Of a DNA stretch of 5,187 nucleotides, positions 1-5,187 are shown one piece after another (position 1 is the stretch's first letter; every line of letters starts with the position of its first letter). The notes beneath the pieces are model-generated. The model was not told where the DNA came from, ran no database searches, and saw nothing but the letters and a program-made list of their open reading frames with translations. The position numbers and the translations under genes were made by a program. The stretch comes from Thermococci archaeon (lineage in GTDB: Archaea > Methanobacteriota_B > Thermococci > Thermococcales > Thermococcaceae): NCBI GenBank assembly GCA_003660485.1, contig QMUI01000083.1:1-5187 (forward strand). The letters run 5' to 3'.

Positions 1-7
1 ACTTCAT
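1..7 (-). CDS. Start of a downstream gene, cut by the window edge
   Basis: Only ATG AAG and one further base are visible, so the product cannot be identified. The start is supported by GAGGTGA (minus strand, positions 18-12), a near-perfect complement of the archaeal 16S rRNA 3' end. It ends four bases before the ATG. This ribosome binding site is made of the last fttA codons plus the fttA TGA stop. The new gene would therefore begin 4 nt after fttA and is probably co-transcribed and translationally coupled with it. The call rests on start context alone. Confidence 0.6.
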
Positions 8-11
8 AGGG

Positions 12-1958
12 TCACCTCAACCTTATTGTATCTAAGTTATTTGGAGCCCTTTTAGAGAGTCCAAATTTCTTATGTATACTTGTTGCAAGATCAAGACATT
101 TCTGAGGCTCTCCGTGGACTGTTATTACCCTCTCAGGTCTTGGTCTTACTTTAGCAACATAATTCATGAGTTCCCTTCTATCAGCATGACCTGAAAAGCC
201 ATCTATTGTATACACTTCCATATTTACTTTAATAACTTCCGTTCTACCTTCCTCCCCAACCATTGGGATCTCCCTAGCTCCGTTTTGAACCTGCCTTCCA
301 AGGGTTCCTTCAGCCTGATAACTCACAAAGATTATCGAGTTCTTTGGATCCGGTGCTAATTGCTTAAAGTACTCAACGCTAGGTCCTCCCACTAGCATAC
401 CCGAGGATGCGATTATTATTGCAGGTTCTTTACTATCTATAATATCTTGTCTTTCCCTTGAGTTTGCCACTGGGTGGAATATCTCGCTTAGGAATGGATT
501 ATAGCCTTCCTTGAATATCTGCTCCCTAAGTCTCCTGCTTAAGTACTCTGGATAAGCCGTGTGAATAGCAGTAGCCTCCCAGATCATGCCATCCAAATAA
601 ATTGGGACGTCAATTCCCCCTATCCGTGCGTATTCTTCAAGAACCATCATAACTTCCTGAGCTCTTCCAACGGCCATTGCTGGAATCAGTACTTTTCCTC
701 CCCTCTTGATGGTTTGGTGTATCACCTCGATGAGCCTTTTCTCTGCTTCTTCTCTTGGCATTTGGATGTCATTGCTTCCACCATAAGTTGACTCCATAAT
801 GAGGGTCTCGAGCCTAGGAAACTTTGCATTCGCTGGTTCTAAGAGTCTTGTTGGTATGAATTTAAAGTCTCCAGTTATTGCTATGTTGTGCAGACCATTA
901 CCAATGTGTAAATGGACTATCGCTGACCCCAAGATATGACCCGCATTGTGAAGGGTTAATCTGATATCTGGGGATATATCCCTAACTTCGCCATAATCAA
1001 GAGTTATTGTGTGTTTTATGACTTCCTTGATATCCCTAGGCCTATAAAGGGGCTCCTGGCCATTACTTTGCTGGATTTCTATGAAGTCTTTCTGAAGAAG
1101 AACCATCAAATCCCTAGTGGGAGGGGTGGTATATATTGGACCATCAAAGAGGTTGTACCTAAATAAGTAGGGAAGCATTCCACTATGGTCAAGATGAGCA
1201 TGTGTAATTATTATTGCATCTAAGAGGCCTTCTTTTAGGATGTATTGAAACTCAGGTGCATCAAAGTGTGGAAAGGCTTTGTATGGATCGTTCATTGCAG
1301 CCACATTAACACCAAAGTCCACCAAGACAAAGCTCTCGTCAGTCTGCACCAAAAGAGCGCTTCTACCAACCTCCCTAAACCCTCCAAGACCCGTGACTCT
1401 TATCCACCTACTTTTGTATTCAGGTTTCCTATAGATGTTCCTCCCAACTTGCCTAAGAAACTTTCTTCTATCTTTGCTTTCGGTTTGAAGGATTTGCCTT
1501 ATGGAATATATCGTCTGACTTTGTAGAGGAGGGGTTCTAACGACCCTGGGGGCCCATCTGACCTTTTGAGTTATTAACCTTAAGGTCTCACCGTTTTTAC
1601 CAATAACGAGACCAGGTTTCTTGGCCTCAATAAGCACCTCACCAACAGAAGGATCAAAAGAAATATTAGTAATCTCGGCCTCTTTAGGAACAATCTCGTA
1701 TATCATTTTTTCAGCTTCTTCAGGGGGTAACAAAACTTCAGGATCTGGTCTAATACTTATCCTCTTTTTAAGAACCTTTGCCAGATCCTTAATTAACTCT
1801 CCGTTCTTCATTATAGCCTCAGGGTTTTTAACATAGATTACGAGCTCTGGTCCCTCAAACTCTATCTCAGTAATTCTTGCCTCCTTAGGAACCATTTGGC
1901 TAACAATAGCCCTAATGTCTTTTAGTATCTGATCAACTTGAGTTTCTCTCTTAATCAA
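12..1958 (-). CDS. fttA: Archaeal transcription termination factor FttA / aCPSF1 (KH - metallo-beta-lactamase - beta-CASP ribonuclease)
   Basis: Archaeal relative of CPSF73. In this family it is a zinc-dependent 5'-3' exo/endoribonuclease that cleaves nascent transcripts at U-rich 3' ends and releases RNA polymerase. Counting from the TTG at 1958, the product is 648 residues. Two KH-like domains come first (about 1-70 and 71-140). The second carries a full GKNG loop (120-123); the first has only MKNG. A metallo-beta-lactamase core follows (about 185-385) with motif 1 Asp214, HAHLDH (His253, His255, Asp257, His258), His341 and Asp364. The inserted beta-CASP domain has motif A Glu389 in MESTYG. 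The last part of the nuclease fold has His591 (SGHAD) and His615 (VHGE). All catalytic metal ligands are present, so it should be active. It starts 13 nt after psmB and is probably co-transcribed with it. An upstream GTG at 1967 would give 651 residues but lies inside the Shine-Dalgarno sequence. Confidence 0.96.
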   Translation of the reverse strand: MIKRETQVDQILKDIRAIVSQMVPKEARITEIEFEGPELVIYVKNPEAIMKNGELIKDLAKVLKKRISIRPDPEVLLPPEEAEKMIYEIVPKEAEITNISFDPSVGEVLIEAKKPGLVIGKNGETLRLITQKVRWAPRVVRTPPLQSQTIYSIRQILQTESKDRRKFLRQVGRNIYRKPEYKSRWIRVTGLGGFREVGRSALLVQTDESFVLVDFGVNVAAMNDPYKAFPHFDAPEFQYILKEGLLDAIIITHAHLDHSGMLPYLFRYNLFDGPIYTTPPTRDLMVLLQKDFIEIQQSNGQEPLYRPRDIKEVIKHTITLDYGEVRDISPDIRLTLHNAGHILGSAIVHLHIGNGLHNIAITGDFKFIPTRLLEPANAKFPRLETLIMESTYGGSNDIQMPREEAEKRLIEVIHQTIKRGGKVLIPAMAVGRAQEVMMVLEEYARIGGIDVPIYLDGMIWEATAIHTAYPEYLSRRLREQIFKEGYNPFLSEIFHPVANSRERQDIIDSKEPAIIIASSGMLVGGPSVEYFKQLAPDPKNSIIFVSYQAEGTLGRQVQNGAREIPMVGEEGRTEVIKVNMEVYTIDGFSGHADRRELMNYVAKVRPRPERVITVHGEPQKCLDLATSIHKKFGLSKRAPNNLDTIRLR

Positions 1959-1962
1959 ATAT

Positions 1963-1971
1963 ATCACCCCC
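1963..1971 (-). promoter_or_regulatory. Ribosome binding site of fttA that decides its start
   Basis: The minus strand reads GGGGGTGAT directly after the psmB TGA stop, a strong match to the archaeal anti-Shine-Dalgarno. GGTG is followed by six bases and then TTG at 1958, the same geometry as for psmB and trmY. The GTG at 1967-1965, the farthest upstream in-frame start, is part of this element and so is unlikely to be the initiator. Confidence 0.8.
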
Positions 1972-2586
1972 TCACTGTCTCAGGAATGTCTTCAGTTCCA
2001 AGTTTTGGACTTCTTTATAACCCTCCTTAGTTATGGTCACTACCAGAATGCCATCTCCAGAGAATACATCCCTCTTTGTTGCAATATTAATGGCCTTAAC
2101 TGCAAGTTTGATGCCCTCTTTTACACCAAGTTCCTTTTTGTATCCAGAATCAAGTACTGAATATGCAAATTCCATTCCACTACCCGCAGCCACATAATTG
2201 TCTTCTGTAACACCCCCCACCATATCTACAGAGAAAATTCTAGGCTTGTTGTCATATCCCCCAACCAAAAACCATGCAGAATATGGAAAATACTTTGCCT
2301 CATTAAGAATATTTGCCAGCAACGTCGCTAGACCCTTAACACTCATTGGTTTTCCAACATTTGCCCTATACAACTTGGCTTCCGCCCTCAACAATCTCAC
2401 CAAGTTAAGTATATCTCCAACATTGCCAGCCCCTGCTATGGCCAAGTGTTCATCTATCTTATGTATTTTGGTAACGTTCCTGGCGTACACAATATTTCCA
2501 AAACTTGCCCTTTTGTCGGCAGCTAGCACCACTCCATCTCTACAAACAATGCCTACGGTTGTTGTTCCTTTAAGTTCCTCAGTCAA
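1972..2586 (-). CDS. psmB: 20S proteasome beta subunit (Ntn-hydrolase)
   Basis: Catalytic subunit of the 20S proteasome, which degrades unfolded proteins with alpha subunits and the PAN ATPase in the cytoplasm. From the TTG at 2586 it has 204 residues: a 7-residue propeptide (MTEELKG), then the mature chain starting at Thr of TTTVG. In mature numbering Thr1, Asp17, Lys33, Ser129, Asp166 and Ser169 are all present, the complete catalytic set, so self-processing is expected at Gly/Thr1. The archaeal DxRAS signature appears as DKRASFGN. The frame stays open to an ATG at 2658, but that ATG overlaps the promoter and would add a 24-residue extension. By gene order this matches the P. furiosus beta1 subunit PF1404, which I recall as heat-induced and thermostabilising when built in with beta2. 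That assignment is inference; a second beta gene would lie elsewhere in the genome. Confidence 0.96.
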   Translation of the reverse strand: MTEELKGTTTVGIVCRDGVVLAADKRASFGNIVYARNVTKIHKIDEHLAIAGAGNVGDILNLVRLLRAEAKLYRANVGKPMSVKGLATLLANILNEAKYFPYSAWFLVGGYDNKPRIFSVDMVGGVTEDNYVAAGSGMEFAYSVLDSGYKKELGVKEGIKLAVKAINIATKRDVFSGDGILVVTITKEGYKEVQNLELKTFLRQ

Positions 2587-2592
2587 GTGCAA

Positions 2593-2598
2593 CACCCC
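2593..2598 (-). promoter_or_regulatory. Ribosome binding site of psmB that decides its TTG start
   Basis: The minus strand reads GGGGTG, then six bases (TTGCAC), then TTG at 2586. The spacing equals that at fttA and trmY. In-frame GTG (2595) and TTG (2592) lie within or directly against this element and are poorer starts. The short propeptide that results is typical of archaeal beta subunits. Confidence 0.7.
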
Positions 2599-2658
2599 TT
2601 TTGATATAGCTGTTCCAGAATAGAAGGAAATTTTCAGGAGGGAGATTTGATAGTACAT

Positions 2659-2672
2659 TTATAAAACTTTCG
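2659..2672 (-). promoter_or_regulatory. BRE/TATA promoter of psmB
   Basis: The minus strand shows CGAAAG (BRE-like, 2672-2667) joined to TTTTATAA (TATA box, 2666-2659), a close match to Thermococcales promoters. Transcription should begin about 24-30 bases beyond the box centre, near 2631-2638, leaving a leader of roughly 45-50 nt before the TTG at 2586. The element sits immediately after the trmY stop, so psmB and fttA can be transcribed independently of the upstream genes. Confidence 0.75.
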
Positions 2673-2673
2673 A

Positions 2674-3282
2674 CTATGGGACACCAAGCCTGTCTAGGTA
2701 AATGTTAACGAACGATATAACATGTGAAGTTAGGTACGCCCTGGGTCCTATGCTAATTTTCTCGGCAATCCCCTCTAAGAAGGATAAATCTTCCTTAGTT
2801 AAGCCCAGGTGATCTCCAAGTATAAAAGCCACATTATCTTTTGGAAACACAAATGTGGAAATATCCCTACCCTCTTCATCAAGAAGATATAGATTCATCC
2901 TCACATTTTTCCTAACGACGTCTTCAAAGGTCATTCTACTTATAAAAACCCCAGGGAGAACCTCAATTTCTTTAGTAGGATTTCTCATGTCCTTTCCAAC
3001 CCTCAACGCCTTCCCAATTATCCTTGCAATTGAAATTTCATCAGGATTTAAAATTTTAGGTCTTATCTTTGATCCCTCGAATCTTATAGTCTTGGGAGGA
3101 TCAGGAGGGCCAAGAAAAGTAACGTAAACTCTAACATTTTTACGAAAAGAATGAGATAAATGAAACGCAGCATTTAATGCCCTACATATTAAGTCAATTC
3201 GCCCGCTAGTCCCTGGGAGATCCCTAAGACTAAAATCAAAGTCTGTATGAGCCTCGTTCGCCTTAATGATAAACACCCTCAT
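2674..3282 (-). CDS. trmY: tRNA (pseudouridine(54)-N(1))-methyltransferase TrmY
   Basis: SAM-dependent SPOUT-class methyltransferase (formerly DUF358) that turns pseudouridine 54 of the tRNA T-loop into N1-methylpseudouridine, the archaeal counterpart of ribothymidine-54. The 202 residues match the family's usual size of about 200. Recognisable parts are the N-terminal strand [13 protein letters not shown], the conserved [10 protein letters not shown] (21-30) followed by a helix, and the C-terminal SPOUT knot with cofactor loop FILGDHLGL (153-161). SIGP (177-180) and the final helix around [14 protein letters not shown] (184-197) complete it. The start is the ATG at 3282, six bases after GGTG (3291-3288), which overlaps the end of the preceding gene. 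The gap to that gene is only 3 nt, so the two are probably translationally coupled. The gene ends with TAG directly in front of the psmB promoter. Confidence 0.94.
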   Translation of the reverse strand: MRVFIIKANEAHTDFDFSLRDLPGTSGRIDLICRALNAAFHLSHSFRKNVRVYVTFLGPPDPPKTIRFEGSKIRPKILNPDEISIARIIGKALRVGKDMRNPTKEIEVLPGVFISRMTFEDVVRKNVRMNLYLLDEEGRDISTFVFPKDNVAFILGDHLGLTKEDLSFLEGIAEKISIGPRAYLTSHVISFVNIYLDRLGVP

Positions 3283-3285
3283 ATC

Positions 3286-4182
3286 TCACACCAGCAAATT
3301 TATTTGAGCCCTCATGACTCTATCTGAAACATCTACCTTACCTTCTTTAAAAATTATACCAAGTTCAAGCGGTCTTTCCGGCCTAGATCTTCTTCTGATT
3401 AAGATTCCTATCTCGTTCTCAATCCTATCAACATTTATCCTGGAAAGATGGAAGTACAAGAGCTGAAGAAAATTTCTATAGTCATGCATTTCTTCCAAGA
3501 ATTCCTTATGTTCGAGAGGTAATCTCGGATATATATGCTTCATAAAGAACTCATAAAAGTGAGCAAAGGTCTCAAGAGAAATTGCGAAAAGGAGCCTATA
3601 AAATGTGGCATTTTTTGCATGGAACAGGGAATCTAAAATGAACACCGCCCTTCCAAATATCCTCGATAGCTGAGATAACGGCATGTTGTAGAAATCTAGC
3701 TCGAGGGTGGAGCCAATCATTTTCAACTTTACAAACTTATTCCCCTCAAATTTGAGATAGACCTCATCTCTAAAAGAATATATCTTCTTAGGAGGTTCCC
3801 TCATTGCCGGAATAATATTTGATAAAACAGAATAGGCTCTCCTTAGGTTATCTTGATTACCTATCAAAAGAGTTTCAATTCCTCTTATTGAGGTCCTCTC
3901 AACTGTATCAATATCTAAGTGGAAATCAAAGACTCTCTTCCATGCGGGCATGTTCGCCTCAGTAATTATTACTAAGTCAATTGGAGAGATCAAAACCTCT
4001 TTATCTATTCCTCCAAGTCTTTTCTTCAGCTTTATAACAGGATGAAAGTTCCTGGGGTATATTGGAGAAACCGGAACATTAGCTAGTTCTCTAAAAGCCA
4101 AAATTACACTACCCACTTTTTGAATGTCCCTCTCAGGGAGCCTTATTTTGAGATCATTCAATAACCTATCAACTCTATTCAT
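3286..4182 (-). CDS. Conserved-looking protein of unknown function
   Basis: A 298-residue soluble protein that I do not recognise. It has no signal peptide, clear membrane helix or cysteine-rich metal site. The N-terminal part (1-130) looks alpha/beta, with a hydrophobic strand followed by acidic residues at SPIDLVIITEAN (66-77) and a DFHLDID stretch (86-92). Residues 135-165 look like beta strands (YSFRDEVYLKFEG, KLKMIGSTLELDF). Residues 168-260 are helical and rich in aromatics and histidines (FAHFYEFFMKHIY, HDYRNFLQLLYFHLS). The basic patch IRRRSRPER (262-270) could contact nucleic acid, though this is only a guess. Codon use resembles the neighbours, and the reading frame is intact. It lies 23 nt after FKBP and 3 nt before trmY, which argues for a real, co-expressed gene. 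No Shine-Dalgarno sequence precedes the ATG at 4182, so the start is less certain than for the other genes. Confidence 0.85.
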   Translation of the reverse strand: MNRVDRLLNDLKIRLPERDIQKVGSVILAFRELANVPVSPIYPRNFHPVIKLKKRLGGIDKEVLISPIDLVIITEANMPAWKRVFDFHLDIDTVERTSIRGIETLLIGNQDNLRRAYSVLSNIIPAMREPPKKIYSFRDEVYLKFEGNKFVKLKMIGSTLELDFYNMPLSQLSRIFGRAVFILDSLFHAKNATFYRLLFAISLETFAHFYEFFMKHIYPRLPLEHKEFLEEMHDYRNFLQLLYFHLSRINVDRIENEIGILIRRRSRPERPLELGIIFKEGKVDVSDRVMRAQINLLV

Positions 4183-4205
4183 GGTAAAAGATGAGGGAGC
4201 GGGGT

Positions 4206-5000
4206 TTAAGAGGATTGCGCCTCATCACCCACTCCTTCTCCCTCTCCTTTCCTCTCTTCTTTCGTCTCTTCAGGTTGAGCTTCAACAACTTGATCTTTTG
4301 GCTTAAGTAATTCCTCCATAGTTGGCTTGAACTCGACTTTTTCGTATCCGATGAACTTTATGTCACTCTCAAGAAGAATTTCTCCCAAAATGAGGGTTTT
4401 TGGATCTATCTTGACCTTGGTAAAGTCTATTTTGACATCTTTTTCACCCACTTCAATTATAACATCGTTAGTGTTAATCATTGGCAACCTAAGTCCTATC
4501 AGCGCCTTTATCTTTTCTATTGGATCCTCTATTTTTTCCACAATTTCAACTTCATAGATTAACGTCTTTCCTGCTAAGGGATGGTTAAAGTCGACTCTAA
4601 CTCTTCCTCCACTTACTGTCAAAACTCTGCCCTTTAGTTTCCTCCCATCATCTGTTGTCACTTCTACCTCAAGCCCAGGAAAAGGCATAATCCCCTGTTT
4701 TCTAAACTGACCAAGGGTAAATACTTTTATTAATTTTGGATCTCTAACTCCGAACCCCTCTTCTGGGGGGACTTCTATAGTGTACTTTTTCCCAACTTCG
4801 AGACCAACGAGTCTTCTATCTAATCCAGGTATAACATGACCTGCTCCAACAGCAATTGGAACTGGACCATAAACTCCCTTAGGATTATAAATCCCAGCTT
4901 CCTTTGCTATATCCTCATAAGTAGTGTCAAATATCTCCCCCGTTTCCTTTACCTTACCTGTATAGTGTAGCCTAATGACATCTCCTTTCCCCACTTTCAT
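4206..5000 (-). CDS. Long-type FKBP peptidyl-prolyl cis-trans isomerase / chaperone (SlyD-like)
   Basis: Cytoplasmic prolyl isomerase with holdase-type chaperone activity, of the archaeal 26-29 kDa class (P. horikoshii FKBP29 type, from memory). The FKBP core runs over residues 1-155, with GDVIRLHYTGKV (6-17), GEIFDTT (21-27) and GHVIPGLD (54-61). Tyr13, Phe24 and Asp25 line the expected active site. The aromatic FKBP12 Trp position appears as Leu60, as is common in this class. The insert-in-flap chaperone domain covers roughly 86-135, and VDFNHPLAGK (136-145) is the SlyD-type signature. Residues 156-232 form the extra C-terminal domain of long archaeal FKBPs. A charged, probably disordered tail (about 238-264) follows. 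The histidine-rich metal-binding tail of bacterial SlyD is absent. The ATG at 5000 follows GGGGGAT by four bases. It is the first gene after a 55-nt gap and may lead the operon. Confidence 0.95.
   Translation of the reverse strand: MKVGKGDVIRLHYTGKVKETGEIFDTTYEDIAKEAGIYNPKGVYGPVPIAVGAGHVIPGLDRRLVGLEVGKKYTIEVPPEEGFGVRDPKLIKVFTLGQFRKQGIMPFPGLEVEVTTDDGRKLKGRVLTVSGGRVRVDFNHPLAGKTLIYEVEIVEKIEDPIEKIKALIGLRLPMINTNDVIIEVGEKDVKIDFTKVKIDPKTLILGEILLESDIKFIGYEKVEFKPTMEELLKPKDQVVEAQPEETKEERKGEGEGVGDEAQSS
4232..4263 (-). repeat. 32-base pure homopurine tract inside the FKBP gene (pyrimidine on + strand)
   Basis: Thirty-two consecutive bases are all purines on the coding strand. They encode the Glu/Lys/Arg/Gly-rich tail at residues 246-256 of the FKBP. 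It is low-complexity coding sequence, not an exact repeat unit. Confidence 0.75.
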
Positions 5001-5031
5001 TTTTATCCCCCACTCCGGCTATTGAGGGTTA

Positions 5032-5047
5032 ATTTTTAAGTTTTCCC
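5032..5047 (-). promoter_or_regulatory. Possible promoter of the FKBP gene
   Basis: In the 55-nt gap before the FKBP gene the minus strand has GGGAAAA (BRE-like, 5047-5041) followed by TTAAAAAT (5039-5032). A start about 26 bases past the box centre would fall near 5009-5010, giving a very short leader that barely holds the ribosome binding site. A rival box, TCTTAAAC (5081-5074), lies inside the preceding gene and would give a leader near 50 nt. The gene may also be read from upstream. Confidence 0.35.
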
Positions 5048-5055
5048 AAAAGTTG

Positions 5056-5187
5056 TTAAGAAGAGATTGTAATGTTTAAGAGTTTTTCAATTAGCACTGC
5101 CTCTGCCCTCAATGCCCCATCAGTTTTACCTTTTAGTACTATAAAACCGGGTCTAAGTATCAGTACCTCATTTGAAGTAACCCCTTC
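5056..5187 (-). CDS. C-terminal end of an unrecognised protein, cut by the window edge
   Basis: From the right edge, an open frame of 43 codons (beginning EGVTSNEVLILRPGF and ending LLNITISS) runs to TAA at 5058-5056. No start is needed because the gene enters from outside the window. The composition is convincing as protein: alternating hydrophobic strands (EVLILRPGFIVLKG) followed by a helix-like segment (ALRAEAVLIEKLLN). Codon use matches the neighbours. I do not recognise the family from this fragment. The gene ends 55 nt before the FKBP start on the same strand and could belong to the same transcript. Confidence 0.75.
   Translation of the reverse strand, partial: EGVTSNEVLILRPGFIVLKGKTDGALRAEAVLIEKLLNITISS

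Noticed and set aside
561..1836. Open frames on the plus strand at 561-791, 1245-1526 and 1621-1836
   Set aside because: They lie entirely antisense to fttA, which has all catalytic motifs. Their translations are low-complexity or Ser/Pro/His-rich, with no domain and no good ribosome binding site.
2198..3127. Open frames on the plus strand at 2198-2623 and 2855-3127
   Set aside because: They are antisense shadows of psmB and trmY, both unmistakable genes. Their Ser/Leu/Pro-rich composition mirrors the complementary codons.
3286..4182. Nucleotidyltransferase or HEPN-type toxin-antitoxin fusion for the 298-residue protein
   Set aside because: SPIDLVIIT and the later helical region loosely recall these folds, but the GS...DxD motif is missing. 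RLPLEH is a poor, probably loop-placed match to the HEPN RX4-6H motif. The tight housekeeping context also argues against it.
4124..4557. Open frames on the plus strand at 4124-4306 and 4327-4557
   Set aside because: They are antisense to the unknown gene and FKBP. The Ser/Leu runs come from the homopurine tract and Ile/Lys/Glu codons on the real strand.
5001..5055. Terminator between the right-edge gene and FKBP
   Set aside because: The gap has only a CTTTTGGG stretch, with no long T-run or hairpin followed by T residues. It cannot be told apart from promoter sequence.
1..5187. CRISPR array, insertion sequence, tRNA or integration site
   Set aside because: I saw no regularly spaced repeats, inverted ends, transposase or tRNA-like sequence. 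The window is almost fully filled by coherent housekeeping genes.

Overview
The window looks like chromosomal DNA of a hyperthermophilic archaeon of the Thermococcales, most likely a Pyrococcus. The evidence is the gene content (proteasome beta subunit, the archaeal termination nuclease FttA/aCPSF1, TrmY, a long SlyD-type FKBP), AT-rich DNA, AGA/AGG-rich arginine codons, GGTG-type ribosome binding sites and archaeal BRE/TATA elements. From memory, the order FKBP - unknown gene - trmY - psmB - fttA matches the P. furiosus PF1401-PF1405 and P. horikoshii PH1399-PH1404 regions. I could not run a search to confirm this or name the species.

Every gene I can support lies on the minus strand, so transcription runs from high to low coordinates. 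Starting at the right edge: the last 43 codons of an unrecognised protein (5187-5056); a 55-nt gap; a 264-residue FKBP-type prolyl isomerase/chaperone (5000-4206); a 23-nt gap; a 298-residue protein of unknown function (4182-3286); after 3 nt, the tRNA pseudouridine-54 N1-methyltransferase TrmY (3282-2674); a short gap holding the best promoter of the window; a proteasome beta subunit (2586-1972, TTG start); after 13 nt, FttA (1958-12, TTG start); and after 4 nt, the first codons of another gene (7-1), cut by the window edge.

The region is compact, with no gene-free stretch over 100 bases. I see no mobile element, CRISPR array, tRNA or rRNA. The genes serve protein folding (FKBP), protein turnover (psmB), tRNA modification (trmY) and 3'-end formation/transcription termination (fttA). 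This is a housekeeping cluster for information processing and protein quality control, not an accessory island. A promoter just downstream of trmY probably splits it into an upstream unit (FKBP, unknown, trmY) and a downstream unit (psmB, fttA and the next gene), although read-through is possible.

The most useful results are two start-site corrections. The longest psmB frame begins at an ATG embedded in the psmB promoter, upstream of where transcription should start. The longest fttA frame begins at a GTG inside its own Shine-Dalgarno sequence. Both genes most likely start at a TTG placed six bases after GGTG. The 298-residue protein is the one real functional unknown. I found no convincing novel multi-gene system.
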